64,000 nt of DNA from Dyadobacter fermentans DSM 18053 (GTDB lineage Bacteria > Bacteroidota > Bacteroidia > Cytophagales > Spirosomataceae). Shown piece by piece: positions 1 to 8,899 of this stretch. The first letter of the stretch is position 1; each line of letters begins with the position of its first letter. The notes below the pieces were generated by a model. The model saw only the letters and a program-made list of their open reading frames with translations, ran no database searches and was not told the origin of the DNA. Both the position numbers and the translations under genes were made by a program. Location of the stretch: NCBI RefSeq assembly GCF_000023125.1, contig NC_013037.1:5062501-5126500 (forward strand), read 5' to 3'.

Positions 1-592
<592 letters not shown>

Positions 593-597
593 ACATT

Positions 598-733
598 TAA
601 TCTTTATCCTTCATCTCTTCTACTTCCAATATGACATGAAATCAATGACCGAATGTCGTAATGATCGAATGACCGAATACAAGCTATTCAATCATTCAAA
701 ATTCAATCATTCAATCATTGAAACTCAAAGAGC
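598..733. other. 23S-5S spacer with short ATTCAATCATT-type repeats
   Basis: This AT-rich spacer between 23S and 5S contains repeated words (gaatgaccgaat, attcaatcattc) but no tRNA and no open frame. Related TGAATGAG words occur again at 27933-28012, so this looks like simple-sequence slippage and not a gene. Confidence 0.6.
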
Positions 734-848
734 TTGTTGGTGACTATTGGACTGGTGTTCACCTCTTCCCATCCCGAACAGAGAAGTTAAGCCCAGTTCC
801 GCCGATGATACTTGGATCAAACCTGGTAAAGTAGGTAGTCGCCACAAT
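734..848 (+). rRNA. rrf: 5S ribosomal RNA
   Basis: The roughly 115-nt sequence shows the 5S core CCCATCCCGAACAGAGAAGT, with closing strands TTGTTGGTGACT and AGTCGCCACAA that pair to form helix I. It follows the 23S gene and precedes a strong terminator, which fits the last gene of the rRNA operon. Ends are estimated from helix I. Confidence 0.95.
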
Positions 849-860
849 TATTAAAAGAAA

Positions 861-887
861 AAGCATCCTCATAAGGGATGCTTTTTT
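861..887 (+). terminator. Rho-independent terminator of the rRNA operon
   Basis: AAGCATCC and GGGATGCTT form a stem around a short loop, followed by a run of T. It lies 13 bases after the 5S gene. The stop codon of the degenerate methyltransferase remnant on the other strand falls inside it (869-871). Confidence 0.85.
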
Positions 888-1175
888 GCGTTTTGGCTTT
901 TCACAGCATGATAGTAATGATTCTCTCCCTCATCATCGAATTCTTCGATTAATGATAGTCCAGATTCAGTCAGCAACGCTTCGTATTGCTCCGCTCCGAG
1001 TGATATCGATTCTACGGATGTAATAGCATCGTTCCACTTCATCTCGCGCGCAGGCGCCGTGAATAGTAGTTTTCCGCCTGGATATAGCGCAAACCTGTGA
1101 TCGAAAACGAATCAATTCCGAGTTTCCCCAGTGGAAAATTACAGAATATCAAAGTCTCGTTTGCATTAATCCTTC
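869..1175 (-). pseudogene. Remnant of a class I SAM-dependent methyltransferase (C-terminal part, frameshifted)
   Basis: Reading the minus strand from about 1105 to the TGA at 869-871 gives an open frame with the words VFDHRFALYPGGKLLFTAP and, near the end, DDEGENHYYHAVKS. The PGGxLLFTAP strand and the NHYY ending are the usual C-terminal features of small class I methyltransferases. Upstream, a second frame (about 1175-1105, containing IFCNFPLGKLGIDSF) appears to continue the same protein, so at least one frameshift separates the two. No start codon or SAM-binding GxGxG segment remains. It is probably a decayed copy abutting the rRNA operon. Confidence 0.6.
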
Positions 1176-1287
1176 GTAAGAAAAAAGCCCCGGTTTGTTA
1201 GTAAAAGGAATGATTCCGTTGGAAACGGATTGTTAGTATCGGGCGCTGATAGGACATTTATGTTTGAATAAACTCTATCAGTTCCTC

Positions 1288-3012
1288 ATGAAAAGATTTT
1301 ACCGAACCCTAACTGGACTCCACCAGTCGATAATTCTTTGCGCCTTCACTGTGGCGCTGCAAATCATCACACATGAATCCCTGGCTCAGAAAAAAAGCAA
1401 AGAGCCCGAGATAACCATCGAGGACGTCAAACAAAAATGCCAGAATCTGCCGCGTGCCCAGCGGGTCATCATCAAGGTGGCGCGGTTCAGTGTTTCCACC
1501 AAAGCTGCCCAGGCCAGATCTACTTTTGGTGACGAACTTGCTACCATGCTTACATCTGCATTGCAGCAAACGAATTGTTTTCGGGTGATGGAAACAAACA
1601 AGAATTTATCAGACGCCACTTCTGAGATGGCCTTTGCGCAGGATGGGTTCACCAACGGTTCCGGGCCGCAGGCAGGACAGATGCTCGGAGCGCAACTGAT
1701 CGTGACGGGTGAGATCACCGATTTCAGTGAGGGCAGCTCTTCCAAATCTATTTTGGGGGTAGAAAGTAAAAGCAACCAGGCGACGGTGGGCTTCAACCTC
1801 AAAGTACTGAACCCGCAGACGGGCGAATTGCTGTTTTCCAAAGATGTAAACATGAAAGGGCATAATTCGGGAAAGGTGCTGGACATTTTTGGCGTGAAAA
1901 CTTCGAGCAGCAACGAAAACCGCGCGGTACAGGACGCATTACAGAAGGCGATCATCAAAGCGGTTGAAATCCTGGCCGACGAAAAAGACAACATCGACAT
2001 TCCTGAGCCCCAGAAGCCCAAGGAAATCAAACGCTATACCGCGCAAAATTGCAATATGTTGCGATCCGGATCGCCGAAGGTGATTATTCTGGTTACGGAG
2101 GCTACGACGCAGGGAACGACACGTCTGAATCAGGAGGATGATTTTGAGCGCCGTCAGCAAGATCTGTACGTAGAACGCGAGCAGGCGATCACAAAAGCCA
2201 TCGGAAATCTTTTTACCGGCAAGAACCGCAAAGGGCGGCAGGAAGAACCCAAGCCCGAAACAACGACCCAAACAGCCGCTACGGCGCAGATTAAGAAGGT
2301 TGTGATTGAACAAACCGCTACGGAAACGGAGCTCACCCGGCTTTTTGTCGAGTCGGGATTTAAGGTGGTTGACCCCAAAATTTATGGTCAAATGAAGCAG
2401 CTGTCGGATTCGACCGGCGATCTTGGCCAGATGGCGGCGTTGGGCTTGAAAATGGGCGCGCAGATTATCGTAACCGGTCAGGCCATTTCGGAAAAGACGA
2501 ATGGACAGGGTGGGATGACGGCCTGTCGTGCCAGGTTGGAAATAAGGGTGATTGCGACGGAGGACGGATCGATTTTGGCCACGAATACGGTTTCGGCTGG
2601 CGGGATAGATGTGTCCGAAGCAGTTGCAAATAAAGTCGCGCTGCGGAATGCGTCGGAGAGCATGTCGCAATACCTGATGGAGCGGCTGTGCGGGATGAAC
2701 CTGCAATTCAGCAATATGGGCTCGGCCACTAAAACGGCCAATGCGCAGGTCAGGCAGGCGGCACCTGGCGCACTCACGGAAGTATCGGTTTCGAATGTGA
2801 GTTTCGCAAAACTTCAAGTCATTGCTACAAGCCTCGGTAAAAATCCCAAAGTTAAAAGCGTTAAAAAATCCATCAAAGGAGCGGAAGGTACGTTGCTGAT
2901 CGAGCATTCGGGCAGTACGGACGAGCTGATTGAAAACCTCAGTAAAATTCCCGCATTGAAATTCGAAGTGTCGGAGCTGGAAGAAGGGAAGGCAAGGATT
3001 GCGGTGCAGTGA
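1288..3012 (+). CDS. CsgG/HfaB-family secreted protein
   Basis: The protein of about 574 aa has an N-terminal signal (positively charged MKRFYR, hydrophobic segment, cleavage around SLAQ). After it comes a CsgG-like domain, roughly residues 50-240, with the family features of a beta strand near RVIIKVARF, a helix over the ATMLTSAL segment, and GAQLIVTGEI. A second, weaker copy follows (around MGAQIIVTGQAIS) with an acidic C-terminal tail. CsgG proteins form periplasm-facing outer-membrane rings that export amyloid-type subunits, but the double-domain form seen here is common in Bacteroidota and its cargo is unknown. The start is taken at the ATG at 1288; an in-frame TTG at 1264 would add eight residues. 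The next gene, 38 bases on, encodes a papain-like lipoprotein, so the two may be co-transcribed. Confidence 0.8.
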   Translation: MKRFYRTLTGLHQSIILCAFTVALQIITHESLAQKKSKEPEITIEDVKQKCQNLPRAQRVIIKVARFSVSTKAAQARSTFGDELATMLTSALQQTNCFRVMETNKNLSDATSEMAFAQDGFTNGSGPQAGQMLGAQLIVTGEITDFSEGSSSKSILGVESKSNQATVGFNLKVLNPQTGELLFSKDVNMKGHNSGKVLDIFGVKTSSSNENRAVQDALQKAIIKAVEILADEKDNIDIPEPQKPKEIKRYTAQNCNMLRSGSPKVIILVTEATTQGTTRLNQEDDFERRQQDLYVEREQAITKAIGNLFTGKNRKGRQEEPKPETTTQTAATAQIKKVVIEQTATETELTRLFVESGFKVVDPKIYGQMKQLSDSTGDLGQMAALGLKMGAQIIVTGQAISEKTNGQGGMTACRARLEIRVIATEDGSILATNTVSAGGIDVSEAVANKVALRNASESMSQYLMERLCGMNLQFSNMGSATKTANAQVRQAAPGALTEVSVSNVSFAKLQVIATSLGKNPKVKSVKKSIKGAEGTLLIEHSGSTDELIENLSKIPALKFEVSELEEGKARIAVQ

Positions 3013-3050
3013 GGTAGGAGGTTTAAATTATGATCAAAGGGCTGTAAAAG

Positions 3051-4850
3051 ATGGATTTCAAAGCTAAAATTTCACTATACCTTACATTTCTGCTAGGCCT
3101 TTTGCTCATTGTTTCTTGCAAAAAGGACACGAAGGAAGAGCAGGTGACTCCGGTGCAACCCATCGAATCCACCGCCCAGCGAAGCGGTTTGCTGCTGGCG
3201 GAACCGGGCGCTTATCAGCGCATTCCATTGATCGATGAGCCGTTGGTTAATGCCCGTACCTCTGAAAAAACCACACTTCCCGATGAATATATCATCCCGG
3301 GCCTCGTACCGGTGGGAAACCAGGGTGATATGGAAAGCTGTGTAGGCTGGGCGACGGCTTATGCGGCCCGGACCTTGCTTTACCAACGCGGCAAGCCTGT
3401 TAATTATCTCAGTAATGACGGCCAATTGCTTACCGAACTTGTTTTCAGCCCGGAATTCGTATGGACGTCTATTAATCAGGGTCAAAACAAAGGCGTGCTC
3501 ATGGCGGATGCGATGAATTTGATCCAGCAAGTTGGTGTAGCGAGGTATAGGGATTTTCCTACGCGAAATCAGCCGGCCCCGAAACCGACCGGCGCTCAAA
3601 ACCAAAGTGCGTCGACATTTAAGGTAAAAAACTGGGGACGTATAGCCCATAATGCGGCCACCTTCCGAAAGTTTTTATATTATGACAACCCGATCATCAT
3701 TGCAATCAAACCGGATGAAAATTTCAAGAAACCTGCGCAAATGCTGCCGGACGGTAGCCTCGTTTGGGATAACTATGGAACACCGGGCGCCGGGCATGCG
3801 TGCACGATTGTAGGTTACAGCAAGGAGAGAAATGCGTTTTTGGTCCAAAACTCCTGGGGAAAGCGCTGGGGGGACAGGCTTACGGAGGAAGACGCGAAAA
3901 AGCCAATGGCGGGGTTCATCTGGCTCGATTACAACCTGTTGGAAAAGGTTGTCACCGAAGCCTATGTGATGATTGCCAATGATCCGGGCTATGAAAAGCC
4001 TGTGGTGAACACGTGGGCGGCCGGTTCCGAATCGGAAAATGAAATCACGCTGAACGGTTCAGTGGAAAAATTCGAAGACAAGGCCTTGTCGGAATATGGA
4101 TTTTTGGTTTCTACGGATTCTACGGGGTTGGAATTGGGTGGGAAGGCGGAAAGCATCCAATTCCATACGATACTCGCGCCGCCGTATTCGTTTGCCAAAA
4201 CCTACACTAGCAAAGGTGCAGGGAAGCGATTTTACAGAGCTTACGCCAAATCTTACTCGGAAGTATACTATGGAAAAATAGTTGCATTCACTGTCCAGCC
4301 CGAAATTGAGGATTCCGGAAGACTTTCTGGGAATATTGTGGTGAGCACGAACTTCGAAAACCGCTACACCAAAGCGGACAATGGGTATACGGAATACAAT
4401 AGCATCAGGGAATACAAATTCGAAATTACATTTTCCGAGAAGCACCCGCGATACAGGTACCGGGCGCTCTACTTGTTTACCGCAAACGGTTCTTACTTCG
4501 CGGTGCGTGGAATTTCCGAAGGCCCCGAAAAGGATGCGGTAGCCTACCTCGACCTGAGTTACCGATCGTGGGAATTCCCGTTTGCCAATGGGCAAATCGG
4601 TCAGGGCAGCGCATTACCCGACGTGCCACTATACCGGATAGCCGATCTGGAAGAAAGCCCTAAAAACTGGACAATCGGCTCGAAGCTTATCAATGATTTG
4701 ATCAGCGGGTTTATGGTAGTCATGTCGGATGACCCGGACTTCGAGAAGAATGTAATCGCAACCGACCAGATAGCCTTTCCCATGAACCTGAATTCAGATT
4801 CGTTCAAACCCACCGAAATCCCTCCGCAACCGCTTCATGTGGCCTTTTAG
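3051..4850 (+). CDS. Papain-family (C1) cysteine peptidase lipoprotein
   Basis: The 599-aa protein begins with a lipoprotein signal (lipobox LLIVSC, acylated Cys23), so it should sit in a membrane facing the periplasm or outside. The C1A catalytic residues can be read. The oxyanion Gln and nucleophile lie in GNQGDMESCVGWATAYA (Gln91, Cys97), the histidine in GAGHACTIVGY (His249), and the asparagine in VQNSWGKRWGD (Asn267). There is no propeptide of typical length. The region after about residue 310 looks like beta-sandwich modules with no recognised fold. It lies between a CsgG-like protein and a small beta-barrel protein on the same strand. The substrate is unknown. Confidence 0.85.
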   Translation: MDFKAKISLYLTFLLGLLLIVSCKKDTKEEQVTPVQPIESTAQRSGLLLAEPGAYQRIPLIDEPLVNARTSEKTTLPDEYIIPGLVPVGNQGDMESCVGWATAYAARTLLYQRGKPVNYLSNDGQLLTELVFSPEFVWTSINQGQNKGVLMADAMNLIQQVGVARYRDFPTRNQPAPKPTGAQNQSASTFKVKNWGRIAHNAATFRKFLYYDNPIIIAIKPDENFKKPAQMLPDGSLVWDNYGTPGAGHACTIVGYSKERNAFLVQNSWGKRWGDRLTEEDAKKPMAGFIWLDYNLLEKVVTEAYVMIANDPGYEKPVVNTWAAGSESENEITLNGSVEKFEDKALSEYGFLVSTDSTGLELGGKAESIQFHTILAPPYSFAKTYTSKGAGKRFYRAYAKSYSEVYYGKIVAFTVQPEIEDSGRLSGNIVVSTNFENRYTKADNGYTEYNSIREYKFEITFSEKHPRYRYRALYLFTANGSYFAVRGISEGPEKDAVAYLDLSYRSWEFPFANGQIGQGSALPDVPLYRIADLEESPKNWTIGSKLINDLISGFMVVMSDDPDFEKNVIATDQIAFPMNLNSDSFKPTEIPPQPLHVAF

Positions 4851-4902
4851 CTTAATCTTTAACTGTTTAATCATGAGTCACCTCTCTATTGTTATTTCTA
4901 AA

Positions 4903-5487
4903 ATGAAGAAGATTTTTCTATTCACCGTCGTGTCGCTACTGGCGTTTTCTGCGGCACATTCGCAGAGCAGCATCGTAAAATTCCATCCGATACCATTGAT
5001 CAACCGGACGCTAAGCCTGGGATTCGAGCAGAAAGTGAGCCAATCCGGGTCGGTTCAAGTGAATGTGGACTATGCGACCGAAACTGATTTCGGGTTCAAA
5101 AGCACCTGGTTCGGTATTGGTGCCGAATATCGTATTTACAATCTCGTTCGTGCTTTGAAAGGAATTGATGAAAATGCGCCAAATGGCTTTTTCGTCGCGC
5201 CCACGGTCGGAATCCGCTTTTTTAAGGACATCGACAAAGACGACCCGGACCCGGAATTCGACGAAAAATATTCATTCGCGCATGTCGGCGCATTGGCAGG
5301 CTACCAATGGCTTCCGAACCTAAACGGTAAAAAACCATTGGCCATCGAAGGTTCCGTCGGCCTGCTCGGAGGCCTGATGACAAAAGGCGAAAAGATCGAC
5401 TACGAAGACTGGGCGCTATGGCCGCGGTTCGGCATCGGCTTCGTTCCGGCGATTAATATGAGTGTTGGGTTTGCGTTTGGGAAGTGA
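4903..5487 (+). CDS. Small outer-membrane beta-barrel protein (DUF3575-like)
   Basis: The protein of about 194 aa has a clear signal peptide (MKKIFLFTVVSLLAFSAAHSQ). The rest alternates in the manner of a small beta barrel: a KFHPIPLINRTLSLGFEQ first strand, a long GVGAEYRIY-like segment, and a C-terminal strand ending GFAFGK. The ATG at 4903 is chosen because it places the signal peptide at the N-terminus; the open frame itself starts at 4837 and would overlap the previous gene. The job is not known. The gene is followed by a terminator at 5530-5553. Confidence 0.65.
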   Translation: MKKIFLFTVVSLLAFSAAHSQSSIVKFHPIPLINRTLSLGFEQKVSQSGSVQVNVDYATETDFGFKSTWFGIGAEYRIYNLVRALKGIDENAPNGFFVAPTVGIRFFKDIDKDDPDPEFDEKYSFAHVGALAGYQWLPNLNGKKPLAIEGSVGLLGGLMTKGEKIDYEDWALWPRFGIGFVPAINMSVGFAFGK

Positions 5488-5529
5488 TGAGTTCGCGAAG
5501 TTGATAATATAGAAGATTGGAGGATGAGA

Positions 5530-5553
5530 AATCGGGGTCTGTGTCCCGATTTT
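5530..5553 (+). terminator. Rho-independent terminator after the beta-barrel gene
   Basis: AATCGGG and CCCGATT pair around an 8-nt loop and are followed by TTTTCTGTTTT. It closes the 1288-5487 gene group just before the left end of the mobile element. Confidence 0.75.
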
Positions 5554-5610
5554 CTGTTTTAAGTTTCTAGGCTTGGGAGTCATATGCAACGACGCCATGA
5601 ACTTTCGTAA

Positions 5611-5631
5611 GGAGGGAGACGGGTCTCGAAC
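5611..5631. repeat. attL core, 21-bp copy of the tRNA-His 3' end
   Basis: This is identical to 18349-18369, with the base on each side different (A/G before, T/C after). It contains the T-arm and acceptor 3' strand of the tRNA in reverse orientation. The 220 bases to its right (5704-5925) hold no gene that can be supported. Confidence 0.85.
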
Positions 5632-5677
5632 TTTGCCTTTAATCGGCTCATAATCAAGGTTTGCCTCCGTTATTTGA

Positions 5678-5701
5678 AGTGAACTACACGAAAGACTCAC
5701 T
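5678..5701. repeat. Subterminal 24-bp direct repeat, left copy
   Basis: A 24-bp sequence starting AGTGAACTACACGAAAG and ending CTCACT is repeated exactly at 18221-18244, near the other end of the element and in the same orientation. Its termini AGTGA/TCACT are inverted. Placement just inside both att cores fits arm-type integrase or accessory-factor sites. Confidence 0.7.
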
Positions 5702-5707
5702 ATTTTT

Positions 5708-5743
5708 TATACATATAGTACAACAGTATATTTGTTATGTATA
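5708..5743. repeat. Inverted repeat TATACATA/TATGTATA
   Basis: The 8-bp arms at 5708-5715 and 5736-5743 are perfect and lie close to the left subterminal repeat. It may be part of the recombination region. Such AT-rich arms can also arise by chance. Confidence 0.35.
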
Positions 5744-5925
5744 ATTCTTTTAGCGAAAATTGACTGGTTTGAGCTATGTTTTTCGCTGGTTTTGGGGTGA
5801 GTTTTCGGGCGGTTTTGGGTGTTCAAAGTTTTGAAAATGCCTGAGGTTTTTGGCGGTGGTAACTGCGATGTTATTTGGGTAAAATTACTAATTTCTCTGC
5901 AAGGTCGGAACATTTACAATACAAT

Positions 5926-6420
5926 CTATTCTGGTGGCAGAAATTCAAATTTTGGCTTTGGAATGTAAAATGTCGGATAAAAGAATGGCTCGCCCCCGTC
6001 TTTGTAAATTTTTATTCCGCCCTGGCTTTTTACATAAGTCCATGCTGCATCCCCCATATGCTCTACATTGAAACAAACCTCATTGGTATCAATCGGGATG
6101 CTTTCAAGGAATTCTTCTGACCCGTCATAATAGTAGAAGGGAACTCCTTTGACGACTACCTTTCTACGTTTGGGATGTTGTATAAAGTATCGACGATAAG
6201 CTGTCATGGTACGAACCGTGATAATTGTACTATCAGGCAGTATTTTGTCTATTGTGATATCGTTCAGAGTACCCTCGCAATGTTCTTCAGCTATAAACTG
6301 CTCGACAAGATGAGTAACTGAGCTGTCGAGCTGGATAGATGACTCAATTTTAGGCTTTTCGGTTTCTTGACGACAAGCACTTATTGTAACTATAAGAATG
6401 CAGATTATCCCGTATTTCAT
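5926..6420 (-). CDS. Hypothetical lipoprotein
   Basis: The protein of about 164 aa begins MKYGIICILIVTISAC, a short lipoprotein signal with lipobox TISAC. The mature part is hydrophilic and contains a tyrosine-rich PFYYYDGSEEFL segment. I do not recognise a family. It lies 13 bases after AbiEii on the same strand at the left end of the mobile element and may be transcribed from the AbiE promoter. The ATG at 6420 is preferred over one three codons earlier because it gives a cleaner signal peptide. Confidence 0.6.
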   Translation of the reverse strand: MKYGIICILIVTISACRQETEKPKIESSIQLDSSVTHLVEQFIAEEHCEGTLNDITIDKILPDSTIITVRTMTAYRRYFIQHPKRRKVVVKGVPFYYYDGSEEFLESIPIDTNEVCFNVEHMGDAAWTYVKSQGGIKIYKDGGEPFFYPTFYIPKPKFEFLPPE

Positions 6421-6442
6421 CAACTGCATTATAAAAGCTCGT

Positions 6443-7297
6443 TTAAAAATCGACTTTCAGTTTTGACACAAGGTCATGAAAATACTGCGGACTCCAAATA
6501 TCCAAAACGCTGGCATTCGGTATAAATCTTCGAATATCATCCTTGATCCGCTGGAAGTTGACCGAATCGATTTTCGTACTCAGCAATTCGCGAAACTCAT
6601 CTTCACTGATATTTTCCCGCTCCCAATCTCCGCTATCCTTCGCACGTAGCGCGAAGTGTTTAAGATTTAACGCAACGCCTTTTCGGATATACCATTCCAT
6701 ATCATACCAGTCGCGCCCCTTCACATTGTCTTTCCATTTTCTGAAAAGCAGCGCATGCATTTTACCCGCGAAGAGGTCGGAAATGCTGAAACACTTCACA
6801 TAAAAAGAGAATGGTTGGAGTAGGAGCTTTTCTTCGGTATCAAATCCCGGAGGCGGCATGGTATCGACTTCCAGTTTAATTTTGATGTTAGCTATTTGTT
6901 CAAGCCCTTGCTGAGGCACAACGCCTTCCAAAACTAGTTCCCGCCAGATCGTTTCGGATTTCAGAAATGCGGAATCAATGCTGGTCTTTACTGCCTTCTG
7001 TTTTTCCTTGACCGATACATGCATTCCCAGCGCTTCGAATTCATCGATGATGCCGGGTATATACGTATTGATCGAAAAATTGGGGTTCATTTCGAGCAAA
7101 GAGAAGTCGAGATCCTCGGAAAAGCGATCTAGCCCGTAAAAAATGCGGAGTGCGGTGCCGCCATAGAACGCAGCCTTTTCAAAGAAGCCCTTGCGATAGA
7201 GCCCAGCCAACGCGACTTGCTGCATAATTTCACGCAGCGCCTGCGTTGCATCATCCTTGTTGGCAGGATTGTAACTTGCCAGCCATTCTTTGATCAT
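6443..7297 (-). CDS. AbiEii-type nucleotidyltransferase toxin
   Basis: The 284-aa protein has the DNA-polymerase-beta-like nucleotidyltransferase motifs of the AbiEii/MenT family. These are GGTALR (residues 46-51), the metal-binding pair in SEDLDF (Asp62, Asp64), and the later lysine-rich helix with GKMHALLFRKW and KGRDWYDMEW. Family members transfer nucleotides to tRNA 3' ends or similar acceptors and halt growth on phage infection. The start codon overlaps the stop of the AbiEi gene by 4 bases (ATGA), so the pair is translationally coupled, antitoxin first. Length and motifs are complete, so the toxin is probably active. Confidence 0.9.
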   Translation of the reverse strand: MIKEWLASYNPANKDDATQALREIMQQVALAGLYRKGFFEKAAFYGGTALRIFYGLDRFSEDLDFSLLEMNPNFSINTYIPGIIDEFEALGMHVSVKEKQKAVKTSIDSAFLKSETIWRELVLEGVVPQQGLEQIANIKIKLEVDTMPPPGFDTEEKLLLQPFSFYVKCFSISDLFAGKMHALLFRKWKDNVKGRDWYDMEWYIRKGVALNLKHFALRAKDSGDWERENISEDEFRELLSTKIDSVNFQRIKDDIRRFIPNASVLDIWSPQYFHDLVSKLKVDF

Positions 7298-7932
7298 AGT
7301 TCCTTGATGAATTTAATGACTTGCGCCAGGCTCCCGCGTTTTGGTGAATCGTTCAGCCACGTCTCCATTGATTGTACATCCAGCTGTTTCAATTGATCTT
7401 CGTCCATTCTCAGATTTTCAATCAGGTATTCGCTGGCTGTGATTTTACTCCGGAGCGTCAAACCCGCTGTACTGACTATTTTGTCAAACAGAGCTTTTTC
7501 CGGAGAAGCGATAAGTGCATTCTGATCTTTTCCGACCGCGACCTGCCGTATCCCGAAGCTGTAATAGGGTAGCGGCATTCGTGTAAAACTGAATGCGCCA
7601 GTTGGCGTGTCGAACCGGCGGGAAGCTTTTGTCGTTGCGGAGGAAACTTCAAACACCCGCTCGGGGATCAATCCGTAGTATGATAGCGCACTATCGAAAG
7701 ACACATAACTCGGGCCAAGCATGTGGTTTGCGAGTAGAAACGGCTCTGTACGTGTTTCTGAAAGTTTTGTGGATGGTAAGTACAGGCCTTTCTTAACAGG
7801 CTCAATAATGCCTGCGGAGATTAGCTCGTGAATTTTATCGTTGGGGCGTTTGTAGTCTTTCAACAGCGAGGTGAGTAGCTGATGCGTTAATGGGTGGCTG
7901 GAAAGGTTTCTTATGCTCTGGGGTAGATCCAT
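7294..7932 (-). CDS. AbiEi-type antitoxin and autorepressor
   Basis: The protein of about 212 aa has an N-terminal winged-helix region (LTHQLLTSLLKDY...GIIEPVKKGLYLPS) and the AbiEi_4-type C-terminal domain (YVSFDSALSYYGLIPE, ASPEKALFDKIV). In this family it neutralises AbiEii and represses its own promoter by binding inverted repeats. The ATG at 7932 is chosen because the longer frame begins with TTG inside a 16-bp palindrome (7942-7978) that looks like the operator. It overlaps AbiEii by 4 bases downstream. Confidence 0.88.
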   Translation of the reverse strand: MDLPQSIRNLSSHPLTHQLLTSLLKDYKRPNDKIHELISAGIIEPVKKGLYLPSTKLSETRTEPFLLANHMLGPSYVSFDSALSYYGLIPERVFEVSSATTKASRRFDTPTGAFSFTRMPLPYYSFGIRQVAVGKDQNALIASPEKALFDKIVSTAGLTLRSKITASEYLIENLRMDEDQLKQLDVQSMETWLNDSPKRGSLAQVIKFIKEL

Positions 7933-7941
7933 GTGTAAATG

Positions 7942-7978
7942 TAGCAAGATAATCGGAATTTATCCGATTATCTTGCTA
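7942..7978 (-). promoter_or_regulatory. Perfect palindromic operator before abiE
   Basis: The 16-bp arms TAGCAAGATAATCGGA (7942-7957) and its exact complement (7963-7978) are separated by 5 bases, ending 9 bases before the AbiEi ATG. AbiEi proteins are known to bind inverted repeats at their own promoter, so this is the expected autoregulation site. Confidence 0.75.
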
Positions 7979-8019
7979 TAAAAGTACATTATGTCTGAGC
8001 TCTTATAAGTGTTAATCTC

Positions 8020-8664
8020 TTATCCCTTCTGTGCCAGGAATAAGGCAAAAACGCCGATAGGACTTATAATGATAGCATGGTACACAAAAAGTACTTTAAA
8101 ATAGTACTGAACGTGATATTGAATGACCTGTCGAAATTTTAGTTCGAAATACTCATGGTTTAGCAGCAAAAATTTTTTGTAGTCGATGTCTTCGTGGTTC
8201 GCGTAATTGGCCAACACCTCTTGGTATCTATCTGCGATGCTATTGGAGAATTCAGCTTTTTCTCGTTGAGAACGCTCAGTCAAAGTTTTGAATGTCCTAT
8301 GCTCGTTGTACAATTTGGCTAATTTCAATGCACATTCATGATATAATTGAGATTGACGTTTGTATTCTCGACTTGTTTCAATTTGCCCGAATAACAGCAA
8401 TAGGATCGAGATCGATGTTGAGCCGAAAGCAATAACGTTTTCGTTTATCGCAGCCTCATTAGAGATTTGATAGACTGACAAGAGGCCTATTATAATTAGA
8501 TAGGCGTTTAGGAGTCCTAACGATAAATTGGATAACTTGTCAATTCTGGCCAACCTGTGTGCAGCCTGGAAGCGAGCACCCTTTGTGGACCAGAGTTTGT
8601 AGCCCATTTCTTCAAGGAATGTTTTATTCAGGTGGTCTTTATGCGAAGGGAATTTCTTTTCCAT
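8020..8664 (-). CDS. SLATT-domain membrane protein
   Basis: The 214-aa protein has the SLATT layout. An N-terminal helix (MGYKLWSTKGARFQAAHRL) precedes two transmembrane segments (about 47-69 and 77-95), then comes a long charged helical hairpin, with a further hydrophobic segment near the C-terminus (about 190-210). SLATT proteins are predicted pore-forming effectors of nucleotide-signal or other conflict systems. No cyclase or SLOG sensor is next to it; the partner upstream is a 61-aa lipoprotein whose stop is only 3 bases away. This matches SLATT subfamilies that stand with small partners. The sensor is unknown. Confidence 0.75.
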   Translation of the reverse strand: MEKKFPSHKDHLNKTFLEEMGYKLWSTKGARFQAAHRLARIDKLSNLSLGLLNAYLIIIGLLSVYQISNEAAINENVIAFGSTSISILLLLFGQIETSREYKRQSQLYHECALKLAKLYNEHRTFKTLTERSQREKAEFSNSIADRYQEVLANYANHEDIDYKKFLLLNHEYFELKFRQVIQYHVQYYFKVLFVYHAIIISPIGVFALFLAQKG

Positions 8665-8667
8665 TAG

Positions 8668-8853
8668 TTAGCATTGACATTCACTTCGATCGACATAGGT
8701 TTTATTTCCGTTGGAGTTGATGTAATAGCACCCGCCCCGTGGTCCCTTATTTAACTGTTGACCATTGTGTGTGCCACACGGAACAACCTCACCACAAGAG
8801 GCAAAGACACTGAAAGTAAAGATAAGGAGGAGACTGTAAAGAACTTTTTTCAT
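8668..8853 (-). CDS. Small lipoprotein with GPRGG-YYIN motif
   Basis: The 61-aa protein has a lipoprotein signal (lipobox FASC) and a short mature part with GPRGGCYYINSNGNKTYVD and five Cys including CQC at the end. The GPRGGxYYINxxGNKxY pattern is one I recall from short secreted modules, but I cannot name a function. It is the first gene of a two-gene unit with the SLATT protein, 3 bases apart, which suggests it senses at, or protects, the membrane where the SLATT protein acts. Confidence 0.6.
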   Translation of the reverse strand: MKKVLYSLLLIFTFSVFASCGEVVPCGTHNGQQLNKGPRGGCYYINSNGNKTYVDRSECQC

Positions 8854-8899
8854 GTTGGATGGAGGAAGTAGTTGTGAAATACAACCAGAAGTTTTTCGT

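Noticed and set aside
5632..5672. Possible degenerate tRNA-His body beside attL
   Set aside because: Only the word CCTCCGT resembles the tRNA 5' end; spacing and the anticodon arm do not fit.
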